The position numbers and the translations under genes were made by a program. Positions 8,184-16,856 of a DNA stretch of 64,000 nucleotides are shown piece by piece. Source of the stretch: Ferrovibrio xuzhouensis (lineage in GTDB: Bacteria; Pseudomonadota; Alphaproteobacteria; Ferrovibrionales; Ferrovibrionaceae); the NCBI RefSeq assembly GCF_042648965.1, contig NZ_JBHRYJ010000002.1, forward strand, positions 124,001 through 188,000. Reading direction: 5' to 3'. Position 1 is the stretch's first letter; the number at the start of each line of letters is the position of its first letter. Under the pieces are notes generated by a model. The model saw nothing but the letters and a program-made list of their open reading frames with translations. It ran no database searches and was not told where the DNA came from.

Positions 8184-8978
8184 TTACTGCGCGCCGCGGA
8201 TGGCGCAGCCCTTGTAGGTCTGGCCGCGGAACACCGCCTCGGCGCGATAGTCGTAAGTCTGCGCCGCCACCGGATCGCGGCACGGCGTATGGGTGATGGT
8301 CAGCTCCAGCCGGTTCTGGCCGCTGCCCTGCGCGTCGAGGGTCCAGGTCAGTGTTTCGCCGGCGGGGTCGCCGGCCCGTGCCGCATAATGCAACGGCACT
8401 TCGCCGGCCCGGTCGAACAGGATGCCGTCGCGGGCCACTGTCACCGCCCAATAGGGCTGGTCGCCAAAGGCGCGCCATTGCTGGCGCGGCAGCGAGGCCT
8501 CGCTGCAGTCCTCCTGCAGGTAGGTCAGCCAGCCGAGCAGCCGGCCGCGGCCGGTCAGCACCGGCTCGTTGCGGGCACAGCGCAGGAAGGGTTCGGGCAT
8601 CCCGGCCGGCGTGTAGCGCGGCCCGCGCAGCGCCTGGTCATCCAGCGGCGTCGCCGGCACCAGTTGCGGTTTCTGCTGGGCGGCGACGTCGATGTTGCAG
8701 GACTTACGGCCGCCGTCATGGCCCATGACATAGACCAGCATCATGCCGTGATTCTGTGGCACCACGCTGAGCGCATAGGCCGGCTGCGCCGGATCGGCGG
8801 CAAGACAGGCGGACAGGCCGCGATAGAGGTCGGGCAGGTGCCGGCTCCAGTCGTCGGCGGTTTCGCTGCGCCGGGTCAGCCGGATGTCGTCGGGCGGTGG
8901 CACCAGGGTGGCACAGCCAGCCAGGACGGCAGCGAGGATGGCGGCAAGGGCGGGAATGGCGAGAGCTGCATGTTTCAT
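8184..8978 (-). CDS. Lipoprotein with COG3650-like C-terminal domain
   Basis: 264-residue secreted lipoprotein. Residues 1-22 are a signal peptide with lipobox LAGC (Cys22). The C-terminal ~95 residues (QPYWAVTVARDGILF through YDYRAEAVFRGQTYKGCA) resemble the COG3650 domain seen in small envelope proteins, with two conserved cysteines. The middle part, with several cysteines, is not recognised. Function unknown; the protein probably sits in the periplasm anchored to a membrane. It is divergent from the GNAT gene, with a 77-bp shared spacer. Confidence 0.75.
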   Translation of the reverse strand: MKHAALAIPALAAILAAVLAGCATLVPPPDDIRLTRRSETADDWSRHLPDLYRGLSACLAADPAQPAYALSVVPQNHGMMLVYVMGHDGGRKSCNIDVAAQQKPQLVPATPLDDQALRGPRYTPAGMPEPFLRCARNEPVLTGRGRLLGWLTYLQEDCSEASLPRQQWRAFGDQPYWAVTVARDGILFDRAGEVPLHYAARAGDPAGETLTWTLDAQGSGQNRLELTITHTPCRDPVAAQTYDYRAEAVFRGQTYKGCAIRGAQ

Positions 8979-9055
8979 GCAGCGATCCAGCCAAACAAAT
9001 GCGGCAGGAAATCGGCAGATTGCCGGCACATGGCGGCCTCTCCTATGGTTTGACG

Positions 9056-9562
9056 ATGATTGCAATGGAAAACATAGGCCTGCGGCCCTATGCGCCCAGC
9101 GACGCGGCGGCCGTGCGCGATCTGCACACGGCCGCCTTCCGCGCGCTCGCCGCCGGTCACCACAGTGTGGCACAGATCGCCGCCCATGAGGCGCTGATCT
9201 TGGCCCCCGATTATGCCGAAGATCTTGCCCGCAGCCATGTGCTGCTGGCGCTGCATGACACGTTCGGGCTGGCGGCCACCGCCGGCTGGCTGGCGATGCC
9301 CGGCCGGCCGGATACGGCGCGCATCCGCAAGGTCTTCGTGCATCCCGCCCTGGCGCGGCGCGGGCTGGCCAGCACCATGGTGCGGGCGGCCGAAGCGGCG
9401 GCCCGGGCGGCGGGACGGCCGCATCTGTTCGTGCGGGCCAACCTCAATGCCGTGCCGCTGTATGAAAAGCTCGGCTACCGGCCGCTGGAACCCGGCCTGA
9501 TGCCGGCCGGTGGCGAAAACCTGCCCGTGCTGTACATGGAAAAGCGCGCTGTCGCCGGCTGA
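9056..9562 (+). CDS. GNAT-family N-acetyltransferase
   Basis: 168 residues. IRKVFVHPALARRGLASTMV is the GNAT motif A that holds the acetyl-CoA pyrophosphate (R-R-G-L-A), and ANLNAVPLYEKLGY is the motif B region. The family acetylates amines of small molecules or proteins; the substrate is unknown. The ATG at 9056 is used; an alternative ATG at 9065 would remove three residues. It stands alone between a divergent lipoprotein gene and a GntR regulator. Confidence 0.85.
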   Translation: MIAMENIGLRPYAPSDAAAVRDLHTAAFRALAAGHHSVAQIAAHEALILAPDYAEDLARSHVLLALHDTFGLAATAGWLAMPGRPDTARIRKVFVHPALARRGLASTMVRAAEAAARAAGRPHLFVRANLNAVPLYEKLGYRPLEPGLMPAGGENLPVLYMEKRAVAG

Positions 9563-9706
9563 GCCCTTTTTTAATCAGTTGAATTTGCAACTATAGCGGA
9601 CTTCTTCGTGGCAGAATCGGCCATCGATCCGGTATCCTCGTTCCGTCATTCGGCCAGAAAAGCAAAACAGCCGGGGCATGCAGGGAATTGCCGGGGGAGT
9701 TTTGGG

Positions 9707-10459
9707 ATGTCCTCAGACGCCATGTCAGCCGAAGCCCTGCAGGGCTTGCAGCATACCGAACAGCGGTTATCGCGTGCGCGCGGCACCGCCCGGTCACGCC
9801 GCCGGGTGCCGCAGACCCAGCGGGCCTATGACGAGCTGAAACACCTGATTCTGGAAAACCGCATGCCGGCCGGCACCCAGGCGCTGGAACAGGAGGTGGC
9901 GCGGCAGCTCAACATGAGCCGCACGCCGGTGCGCGAGGCGCTGATCCGCCTGGCCCAGGAAGGCATGGTCGAGGTGCGGCCGCGCCATGGCATGCGGGTG
10001 CTGCCGGTCTCGGTGGCCGACATGCGCGAGATTTATGAAATTCTCGCCGGCCTCGAAGCCGCCGCCGCCGGTGCGGCGGCGCGCCATGGCGTCAGCAGCC
10101 AGCAATTGGCTGCGCTGGAGCAGGCGGTCGCGGACATGGAAGACGCCGAGCGGTGCGACGACCGTGCCGCCTGGGCGGCCGGCGATGCCACCTTTCACCG
10201 CCTGCTGGTCGAGGCCTCGGGCAACCGGCGGCTGGTGGCGATGGTGGAGGCGGTGCGCGACCAGTCGCATCGCGTGCGCATGCTGACCCTGCAACTGCGG
10301 CCGCGGCCGGTGAATTCCAACCGCGATCATGCCGAGGTGCTGCAGGCGATCCGCGACCGCGACGAGGAAACCGCCTACCGGGTGCATCGCCGCCACCGCG
10401 TCGAGGCCGGCCGGATGCTGATCGCCCTGCTGGAACAGCACGGCCTAGATCATCTCTGA
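9707..10459 (+). CDS. GntR-family regulator, FadR (FCD) subfamily
   Basis: 250 residues. The winged helix (about residues 40-105) contains the GntR signature EQEVARQLNMSRTPVREALIRL. The C-terminal FCD domain keeps its metal-binding pattern (DATFHRLL, then NRDHAEVLQAI and YRVHRRH). A strong GGGGGAGT sits 8 nt before the ATG. It ends 13 bp before a convergent MFS gene. Such regulators usually control uptake and catabolism of organic acids. The inverted repeats at 12234 and 13734 are possible targets, but this is inference. A short inverted repeat (AGTTG-N6-CAACT, 9577-9592) upstream may be its own operator. Confidence 0.88.
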   Translation: MSSDAMSAEALQGLQHTEQRLSRARGTARSRRRVPQTQRAYDELKHLILENRMPAGTQALEQEVARQLNMSRTPVREALIRLAQEGMVEVRPRHGMRVLPVSVADMREIYEILAGLEAAAAGAAARHGVSSQQLAALEQAVADMEDAERCDDRAAWAAGDATFHRLLVEASGNRRLVAMVEAVRDQSHRVRMLTLQLRPRPVNSNRDHAEVLQAIRDRDEETAYRVHRRHRVEAGRMLIALLEQHGLDHL

Positions 10460-10472
10460 CGTCTGGTGCCGC

Positions 10473-11717
10473 TCAGGCGGCAGCAGGCAGCGCATCCGGC
10501 AGGGCGGCCAGCCGCAGCAGCGGCGACAGCAGGATCACCAGCGCCTGCAGGGCGAAGATCACGGCCGCAATAATCAGACAGGCCTCCATGCCCCAGAGCG
10601 CGCCCACGGCGGCACCGATCGCGGCGCCCACCGGCCGGCCGCCCTGCGCCATCAGGAACAGCGCCGAGACCCGGCCCAGCATGTCCTGCGGCGCCACCGT
10701 CTGACGCAGCGTTGTCGTGCTGATCACCCACAGGATCGGCCCGGCGCCGATCAGGAAAAAGCCGAGGCCGGCAAGGACGGGCGACGGCAGCCAGATGGTG
10801 GCCATCATCATCAGCGCCGCGACGAAGCCGGCAACGGGACCAATGCTGACGACGATGCCGAACGGCAGCTGGCGCAGCACATGCTGCGACAGCAGGGCGC
10901 CGGCGACCATGCCGAGGCCGTAGAAGGCCAGCACACTGCCGGTGCCCGCGGCGGACAGGCCGAGCCGGTGCACTGCCCAGGGCACGAAGACGGCCTGCAA
11001 CACGAAGAGGCCGATGTTGAAGATCACCTGGGTCAGCAGTACCGGCCGCAGCAGGCGGTGACGGAACGTGAAGCCGGCGCCCTCGCGCAGGTCATGCAGC
11101 GGATGGCGCGGCGGCCGCACCGGCCGTGGCGGCTCGGCCAGGCCGGCCAGCAGCAGGGCAGCGCCGGCCGACAGCAGGGCGGCAACGGTGAAGGCGGGCA
11201 ACGCGCCGGTCCAGCCGACCAGTGCGCCGGCCACCGCCGGCCCGGCCGCGAAGGCGACGGTGCGGGCCAGTTCGATGCGGCCATTGGCGAGCGAAAGCTG
11301 CGCACGCGGCACCAGGGCGGGGATCAGCGAGGGGGCGGCGACGCTGTAGGCGACCGTGCCCGCCGCACCGATGAAGCCGAGCATCGCCAGCAGTGGCAGG
11401 CTGAGGACATGGCCGGCGACGCAGAGCACGACGGCAGCCAGCGAAGCGGCGCGCAGGGTCTCGGCCAGCACCATCAGGGCGCGGCGCGAGCGGCGGTCGG
11501 CCAGCAGGCCGGCGGGAATTGCCAGCAGCAGGAAGGGCAGGGTCTGGGCGGTCTGCAGCAGGCCGGTCTCCGCCGCACCGGCGCCGAGCGCCAGCACCGC
11601 CACGATGGGCGCGGCGGCCAAGCCGACCTGTTCGGCCGACTGGGCCGCGAGGTTGGACCAGGCGAGACGGCGGAAGGTGGCCGGCAGGGCGGCAGTGGTG
11701 GCAGGCAGGGAGGACAT
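10473..11717 (-). CDS. MFS transporter, EntS/DHA3-like
   Basis: 414 residues, about 12 transmembrane helices. IPAGLLADRRSRR is MFS motif A between TM2 and TM3. The N-terminus (FRRLAWSNLAAQSAEQVGLAAAP) and overall length fit the DHA3/EntS exporters of siderophores, macrolides or metabolites. It may be regulated by the neighbouring convergent GntR protein, but no divergent promoter arrangement supports this. Confidence 0.8.
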   Translation of the reverse strand: MSSLPATTAALPATFRRLAWSNLAAQSAEQVGLAAAPIVAVLALGAGAAETGLLQTAQTLPFLLLAIPAGLLADRRSRRALMVLAETLRAASLAAVVLCVAGHVLSLPLLAMLGFIGAAGTVAYSVAAPSLIPALVPRAQLSLANGRIELARTVAFAAGPAVAGALVGWTGALPAFTVAALLSAGAALLLAGLAEPPRPVRPPRHPLHDLREGAGFTFRHRLLRPVLLTQVIFNIGLFVLQAVFVPWAVHRLGLSAAGTGSVLAFYGLGMVAGALLSQHVLRQLPFGIVVSIGPVAGFVAALMMMATIWLPSPVLAGLGFFLIGAGPILWVISTTTLRQTVAPQDMLGRVSALFLMAQGGRPVGAAIGAAVGALWGMEACLIIAAVIFALQALVILLSPLLRLAALPDALPAAA

Positions 11718-11805
11718 GATGGCAGACCCGGCTGGTGAATGATCCAGCCGAGGATGGGGCGGGGTGCCGCCGGGCTCTATCCGCTTCTTGCCGAGCGATC
11801 TGGTT

Positions 11806-12219
11806 TCAGAGGTTCAGTCCGTTGCGGGTCAGCAGCCGTTCGGCGCTGTCGTTCCACACGTCCATCCGCACGATCCTGCCGCCGCGGACCACGAAGCGGT
11901 CGACATAGCGGTTGCCCTCGAAGGGCGTGCCGTCGGGCCATTCGCCATATAGCGTGCCGAGGCTGTAGACGATGGTCTCGTCCGTGCCGGGCACCACGTC
12001 GAAGCGCTCCATCTTCTTCTTCACCCATTTGTAGCGCCCGGCGTTGAAGGCCGCCGTCTCGCGCGGATGGCTGTATTTGCGGCCGCCGGTAAACGTGATC
12101 GCCAGCTCCGGCGCGATATAGCGCTGCGCGGTTTCCGGATCGGGCACCATGCTGGCCTCGAGGAAGGCGCGCACCGTCTCGGCATCGGCGCCGGCATCGA
12201 TCAGGGTCGTCTGGGCCAT
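11806..12219 (-). CDS. SnoaL-like (NTF2-fold) protein
   Basis: 137 residues with the SnoaL/ketosteroid-isomerase-like pattern: an N-terminal helix (AETVRAFLEASMVPD), AITFTGGRKY, then EGNRYVDRFVVRGGRIVRMDVWND in the last strands. GGAGCTT precedes the ATG by 6 nt. Members are small-molecule isomerases, hydrolases or ligand binders. It is divergent from the amidohydrolase at 12343 with an inverted repeat in the spacer, so it may serve the same pathway. Confidence 0.75.
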   Translation of the reverse strand: MAQTTLIDAGADAETVRAFLEASMVPDPETAQRYIAPELAITFTGGRKYSHPRETAAFNAGRYKWVKKKMERFDVVPGTDETIVYSLGTLYGEWPDGTPFEGNRYVDRFVVRGGRIVRMDVWNDSAERLLTRNGLNL

Positions 12220-12233
12220 GGGAAGCTCCGCAG

Positions 12234-12260
12234 GATTGTACCCGAAAACTGAATACAATC
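12234..12260. promoter_or_regulatory. Inverted repeat, candidate regulator site before the amidohydrolase unit
   Basis: GATTGTA (12234-12240) and its exact complement TACAATC (12254-12260) are separated by 13 bp. The site lies between divergent genes at 12219 and 12343, where it could control both. ATTGTA/TACAAT half sites are typical of FadR-type GntR regulators, and one is encoded at 9707. Confidence 0.45.
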
Positions 12261-12342
12261 TTGCAGGCGGCCGGTGCAAGCGGCATAACGGCTGGCGGAT
12301 CGTGCCAAACAGGGACGGCAGCCAGGCAGGGACAGGCAGCAG

Positions 12343-13569
12343 ATGGCCTTCGACCTCATCCTCCGCAATGCCCGGATCGCCGGCGAGGAAGACCGCGTGG
12401 TCGATATCGGCATCAGCGGCGGCCGCTTTGCCGCGATCGAGGCGGGACTCGGCAGTGAGGGGCCAGAGCAGGATCTCGGTGGCCGCCTCGTGGTGCCCGG
12501 TTTCGTCGAGACCCATATCCATCTCGACAAATCCTGCATCCTCGACCGCTGCGCCAGCGACGGCACGCTGGCCGAGGCCATCGCCGGCGTCGCCGCCGCC
12601 AAGACAGCCTTCACCGAAGCGGATGTCTATGCCCGCGCCAGCCGCACGCTGGAACGCGCCATCATGCAGGGCACCACGCATATCCGCACCCATGTCGAGG
12701 TCGATCCGCGTGTCGACCTGCGCAGCTTTGCGGCGATCCGGAAACTCAAGACCGATTATGCCTGGGCGGTCGATCTCGAAATCTGCGTCTTCCCGCAGGA
12801 AGGCCTGCTGAACGATCCCGGCACCGAGGATCTGCTGGTCGCCGCGCTGGAGCAGGGCGCTGACCTGATCGGCGGCTGTCCCTATACCGACAGCGACCCG
12901 CATGGCCAGATCGACCGCATCTTCGCCATCGCCCGGCAGTATGACGTCGATATCGACTTCCACCTCGATTTCGACATCGACCCTTCGCGCATGGATCTCG
13001 ACGAGGTCTGCCGCCAGACCGAGCGGCACAGGATGGGCGGTCGCGTCGCCATCGGCCATGTCACCAAGCTGTCGGCCCTGCCGCCAGCACGGCTGGCCGA
13101 GGTCGCGCGCCGGCTGGCCGATGCCGGCGTTGCCGTCACCGTGCTGCCGGCCACCGACCTGTTCCTGATGGGCCGCGGCCATGACCACAACATCCCGCGC
13201 GGTGTCAGCCCTGCCCATACCCTGCTGCAGCACGGCGTGACCTGCTCGCTGTCGACCAACAACGTGCTGAACCCCTTCACGCCGTTCGGCGATGCCTCGC
13301 TGGTCCGCATGGCCAACCTCTATGCCAATATCGCCCAGGTCGGCAGCCGCTCAGGGATGGCGGACTGCCTCGACATGGTGACCCGGCGCTCGGCCCGGCT
13401 GCTCAACAAGGCGGATTACGACATCCGGCCGGGCCTGCCGGCCGATCTGGTGGTGCTCGACTGCCAGGACCGGGCCCAGGCGGTGGCCGAGCTGGCGCAG
13501 CCCCTGTTCGGGCTCAAGCGCGGCCGGCGCAGCTTCACCCGCCCATTGCCTGAGCTGCATCGTCCGTAG
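12343..13569 (+). CDS. Amidohydrolase of the cytosine deaminase-like family, unusual active site
   Basis: 408-residue metal-dependent hydrolase. His58/His60 (VETHIHLDK), His207 (FHLDFD) and His239 (GHVTK) keep the metal-binding histidines of CodA. Two catalytic positions differ from E. coli CodA: the Glu in its HCDE motif is Phe here (HLDF), and the metal-binding Asp of its GHDD motif aligns with Asn306 in STNN. It probably hydrolyses a C-N bond in an N-heterocycle or amide, but the substrate is unknown. A TRAP transporter follows after a 241-bp gap, which suggests uptake of the substrate. Function as cytosine deaminase is doubtful. Confidence 0.8.
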   Translation: MAFDLILRNARIAGEEDRVVDIGISGGRFAAIEAGLGSEGPEQDLGGRLVVPGFVETHIHLDKSCILDRCASDGTLAEAIAGVAAAKTAFTEADVYARASRTLERAIMQGTTHIRTHVEVDPRVDLRSFAAIRKLKTDYAWAVDLEICVFPQEGLLNDPGTEDLLVAALEQGADLIGGCPYTDSDPHGQIDRIFAIARQYDVDIDFHLDFDIDPSRMDLDEVCRQTERHRMGGRVAIGHVTKLSALPPARLAEVARRLADAGVAVTVLPATDLFLMGRGHDHNIPRGVSPAHTLLQHGVTCSLSTNNVLNPFTPFGDASLVRMANLYANIAQVGSRSGMADCLDMVTRRSARLLNKADYDIRPGLPADLVVLDCQDRAQAVAELAQPLFGLKRGRRSFTRPLPELHRP

Positions 13570-13733
13570 CCACAACAATCCGGTTTCCGACCGGGAACCG
13601 ACGCGCATCAAACAGGCAGTTGCCCTTTTGCTGCGCGCTACGTATGCGGCGATCCGCACGGCAATCCGCCAAAAATTCTCGTGAATCGGCTGTCGCCGGC
13701 GATATTTGCTGCCGCAACGGCATGGCATATCGA

Positions 13734-13750
13734 TTGCATACATTATGCAA
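13734..13750. promoter_or_regulatory. Perfect palindrome upstream of the TRAP operon
   Basis: TTGCATA-CAT-TATGCAA, a perfect 7-3-7 inverted repeat, lies 60 bp before the TRAP binding-protein gene. It is probably the operator of the regulator that controls solute uptake. The half site is close to but not the same as the one at 12234. Confidence 0.55.
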
Positions 13751-13810
13751 CGTACCGGGTGCCTCCCCGGACCAACCGGGCCCAGACCCCTAGCCAACGG
13801 AGCAGACAGC

Positions 13811-14917
13811 ATGAAACGCCGCACATTCGTGAAGGCCGGGCTTATCGGCGGTGCCGCCGCCGCGACCACCTTCGCCAAGCCGAACATTGCCGCCGCCCAG
13901 AGCAAGACCTTCCAGTGGAAGATGACCAACGCTTATGGCCCCGGTTCGCCCTTCTACGTCACCGGTCCGGGCAGCCCGACCTATTTCTGCGAGCTGGTGA
14001 AAAACATGTCGGGCGGCCGGCTGCAGATCCAGCATTTCGCCGCCGGCGAGCTGATCCCGGCGCTTGAGGGCTTCGATGCGGTGTCCAAGGGCACCGTCGA
14101 GATGAACTCGGCCAACAGCTACTTCTGGGCCGGCAAGGTCTTCGCCGCGCAGTATTTCACCGTGGTGCCCTTCGGCCTGAATTTCCAGGGCCATACCGCG
14201 TGGATCTATCACGGCGGCGGCCAGCAGCTGTGGGAAGAGCTGTACAAGCCGTTCGACCTGGTGCCGATGGCGATCGGCAACACCGGCGTGCAGATGACCG
14301 GCTGGTACCGCAAGCCGATCACCTCGGTCGACGATTACAAGGGCCTGAAGATGCGCATCCCGGGCCTGGCCGGCAAGGTCTATGCCCAGCTCGGCGTCGA
14401 CGTGAAGCTGCTGCCCGGCGGCGAAATCTTCCCGGCGCTGGAACGCGGCGTCATCGATGCGGCGGAATTCGTCGGTCCCTACCAGGACCGCCGGCTCGGC
14501 CTGCAGAAGGCGGCGAAATACTACTACACCACCGGCTGGCACGAGCCGTCGAACGTCACCGAACTGATCATCAATGCCAAGGCCTGGGCGTCGCTGCCGC
14601 CCGACCTGCAGGCCATCGTCCGCGCCGCGGCCGCCGCCTGTAACGTGATCAGCCATACCTGGTGCGAGGCGACCAACGCCGAGGCGCTGGACGACCTGGT
14701 AAAGAACCAGGGCGTCACCGCCCAGCCGCTGCCGCCGCAGATCGTCGCCAAGCTGCGCGACGTCACCAAGCAGGTGCTGGAGGAAAACGCCGCCAAGGAT
14801 GCCTCGGTGAAGCGGGTCCATGAGAGCTTCATGAAGTTCAAGGCCAACCACGACAAATGGGCCGGCGTCTCGGAAGCGGTCTACCAGAGCCAGATCCGCG
14901 GCGCGATTTCCGCGTGA
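13811..14917 (+). CDS. TRAP transporter solute-binding protein (DctP family)
   Basis: 368-residue periplasmic binding protein. MKRRTFVKAG followed by a hydrophobic stretch looks like a Tat-type signal, with cleavage near AAA-Q30. The mature protein has the TRAP pattern: GGRLQIQHFAAGELIPALEGFDAVSKG, then LKMRIPG with the conserved ligand arginine, then GVDVKLLPGGEIFPALERGVIDAAEF. The subfamily that binds 2-oxo acids and similar carboxylates has this shape. CGGAGCAGACAGC lies before the ATG. It is followed by the two membrane subunits. Confidence 0.9.
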   Translation: MKRRTFVKAGLIGGAAAATTFAKPNIAAAQSKTFQWKMTNAYGPGSPFYVTGPGSPTYFCELVKNMSGGRLQIQHFAAGELIPALEGFDAVSKGTVEMNSANSYFWAGKVFAAQYFTVVPFGLNFQGHTAWIYHGGGQQLWEELYKPFDLVPMAIGNTGVQMTGWYRKPITSVDDYKGLKMRIPGLAGKVYAQLGVDVKLLPGGEIFPALERGVIDAAEFVGPYQDRRLGLQKAAKYYYTTGWHEPSNVTELIINAKAWASLPPDLQAIVRAAAAACNVISHTWCEATNAEALDDLVKNQGVTAQPLPPQIVAKLRDVTKQVLEENAAKDASVKRVHESFMKFKANHDKWAGVSEAVYQSQIRGAISA

Positions 14918-14949
14918 TCATGGCTGTCGCTTAAACCGGAGTAACTGTC

Positions 14950-15504
14950 ATGGAACGCGTAGCGCGGATTCTCGACACCATCGTCGAACATTGCGGGCGC
15001 ATCACCGCCTGGGCCTCGCTGGCCATCGTGCTGGTGATGGCATACAACGTTTTTCTGCGCTACGCGTTCAGTACCGGCTCGGTGGCCATGCAGGAACTGG
15101 AATGGCACCTCATGGCGCCGATCGCCATCCTGTCCATGGCCTATGCGATCCGCCATGACGGCCATGTCCGGGTCGACGTCATCTACAACCGGTTTCCGCC
15201 GCGCATGCAGCATGCGATCGAGGTCATCTCGTTCCTGATGGTCGCGGCGGTCTCTGCCCTTATCGTCTATCTGTCGATCCCTTATGTGATGCAGTCCTAC
15301 AATATCGGTGAGGGCTCGCCAGATCCGGGCGGCCTGCCGGCCCGCTGGATTCTCAAGGCCTGCATCCCGGCCGGCTTTGCCCTGCTGGTGCTGCAGAGCC
15401 TGTCGGCCGCGATCCGCGTCATCCTGACCGGCCATCCGCAGCCCGCCGCCGAAGAAGCCGTTGATCCCGTCTCTCACGCCACGTCCCGTCATGCTGCTGA
15501 ATGA
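14950..15504 (+). CDS. TRAP transporter small membrane subunit (DctQ family)
   Basis: 184 residues with four transmembrane helices. The first is ITAWASLAIVLVMAYNVFLRYAF, with the family NVxxRY motif. ELEWHLMAPIAILSMAYAIRHDGHVRVDVIY matches the conserved loop and third helix. A histidine- and alanine-rich tail follows. It starts 32 bp after the binding-protein gene and overlaps the large subunit by 14 bp, so the three are one operon. Confidence 0.9.
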   Translation: MERVARILDTIVEHCGRITAWASLAIVLVMAYNVFLRYAFSTGSVAMQELEWHLMAPIAILSMAYAIRHDGHVRVDVIYNRFPPRMQHAIEVISFLMVAAVSALIVYLSIPYVMQSYNIGEGSPDPGGLPARWILKACIPAGFALLVLQSLSAAIRVILTGHPQPAAEEAVDPVSHATSRHAAE

Positions 15505-16816
15505 AATTCTCGCCGTCTCCTGTATCGTTTCCTTCTTTGTCCTGCTTGCCTTCGGTGTCCCGGTTGCCCTGACCCTGGCGGTCAGCGGTTTCTTCTTCGG
15601 GTATCTCGGCTTCGGTGCATTGCTGTTCAACCTGCTGCCGGCGCGTATCTTCGGGGTGATCTCGAACTACACCCTGCTGGCTATCCCGCTGTTCGTCTTC
15701 ATGGGGGTGATGCTGGAGAAATCCCGCATTGCCGACGAACTGATGGACGTGATCGGCCATCTGGCCGGCGCGTTGCGCGGCGGCATGGGCATCGGCATCG
15801 TGCTGGTCGGCGTGCTGATGGGCGCCACCACCGGCGTGGTTGGCGCCACCATCGTCACGCTCGGCCTCTTGACCCTGCCGGCGCTGCTGCGGCGCGGCTA
15901 TGATCCGCGTATCGCCTGCGGTGCCATCTGCGCCTCGGGCTCGCTCGGCCAGCTGATCCCGCCCAGCCTGATCCTGATCCTGCTGTCGGACATCCTCGGC
16001 CTGTCGGTCGGCACGCTGTTCGCCGCCGCCGTCTTCCCCGGCCTGCTGCTCTCGGCGGTCTATGTGATCTATTTGCTCGGGCTCGGCTGGCTGCGGCCCG
16101 ACCTGATGCCGCCGGTGCCGCAGGAAGAACGCGACGCCATGCCGCGGCGCGAACTGCTCGGCAAGGTGATGCAGGTCGGCCTGCCGCCGATCGGGCTGGT
16201 CGTCGCTGTGCTTGGCTCGATCATCGCCGGCATCGCCGCGCCGACCGAGGCCGCCTCGATGGGCGCGGTCGGCAGCATCCTGGTGGTGGTGATTGCCCGC
16301 CGCTTCACCTGGACCGTGCTGCGCGAGGCGGTCTATTCGACCACCCGGATCACCGCGACCATGTTCTTCGTGCTGATCTGCGCCCAGGTCTTCGCGCTGG
16401 CCTTTCGCGGCCTGCATGGCGAACAGCTGGTGCAGGATGCCTTCCGCCTGGTGCCGGGCGGCACCACCGGCGTCATCGTCTTCATGATGGTGCTGATCTT
16501 CATCCTCGGCTTCTTCATCGAATGGATCGAGATCAGCTACATCGTGGTGCCGCTGTTCCTGCCGATCCTGCAGGCCGACAACATCAACCTGACTTGGGTG
16601 GCGATCCTGATCGCCGTCAACCTGCAGAGCTCGTTCCTGACCCCGCCGTTCGGCTGGGCACTGTTTTACCTGCGCGGCGTGGCGCCGCCGCAGGTCGCCA
16701 CGCTTGACATCTACCGGGGTGTCGTCCCATTCATCGGTCTGCAACTCGTTGCCCTGGTTCTGGTGTTCTTCTATCCGCCGTTTGCCACCTGGTTGCCCCA
16801 GGCGATCGGCTGGTAG
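15491..16816 (+). CDS. TRAP transporter large permease (DctM family)
   Basis: 441 residues, about 12 helices, opening with the typical LLNEILAVSCIVSFFVLLAFGVPVA. Motifs GVLMGATTGVVGATIVTLG and the conserved ASGSLGQLIPPS are present, as is the C-terminal SSFLTPPFGWALFYLRGV. It is the channel of the Na+-driven TRAP system. The ATG at 15491 overlaps the DctQ stop. A TTG at 15461 with a possible purine stretch in front is an alternative start. Confidence 0.9.
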   Translation: MLLNEILAVSCIVSFFVLLAFGVPVALTLAVSGFFFGYLGFGALLFNLLPARIFGVISNYTLLAIPLFVFMGVMLEKSRIADELMDVIGHLAGALRGGMGIGIVLVGVLMGATTGVVGATIVTLGLLTLPALLRRGYDPRIACGAICASGSLGQLIPPSLILILLSDILGLSVGTLFAAAVFPGLLLSAVYVIYLLGLGWLRPDLMPPVPQEERDAMPRRELLGKVMQVGLPPIGLVVAVLGSIIAGIAAPTEAASMGAVGSILVVVIARRFTWTVLREAVYSTTRITATMFFVLICAQVFALAFRGLHGEQLVQDAFRLVPGGTTGVIVFMMVLIFILGFFIEWIEISYIVVPLFLPILQADNINLTWVAILIAVNLQSSFLTPPFGWALFYLRGVAPPQVATLDIYRGVVPFIGLQLVALVLVFFYPPFATWLPQAIGW

Positions 16817-16856
16817 CGGCGGCCGGCGCGGGGCCGGAACAAAAAAGGCCGTCTCG

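Noticed and set aside
9577..9592. AGTTG-N6-CAACT before the GntR gene
   Set aside because: The arms are only 5 bp and such repeats are expected by chance. Mentioned with the gene but not listed as an operator.
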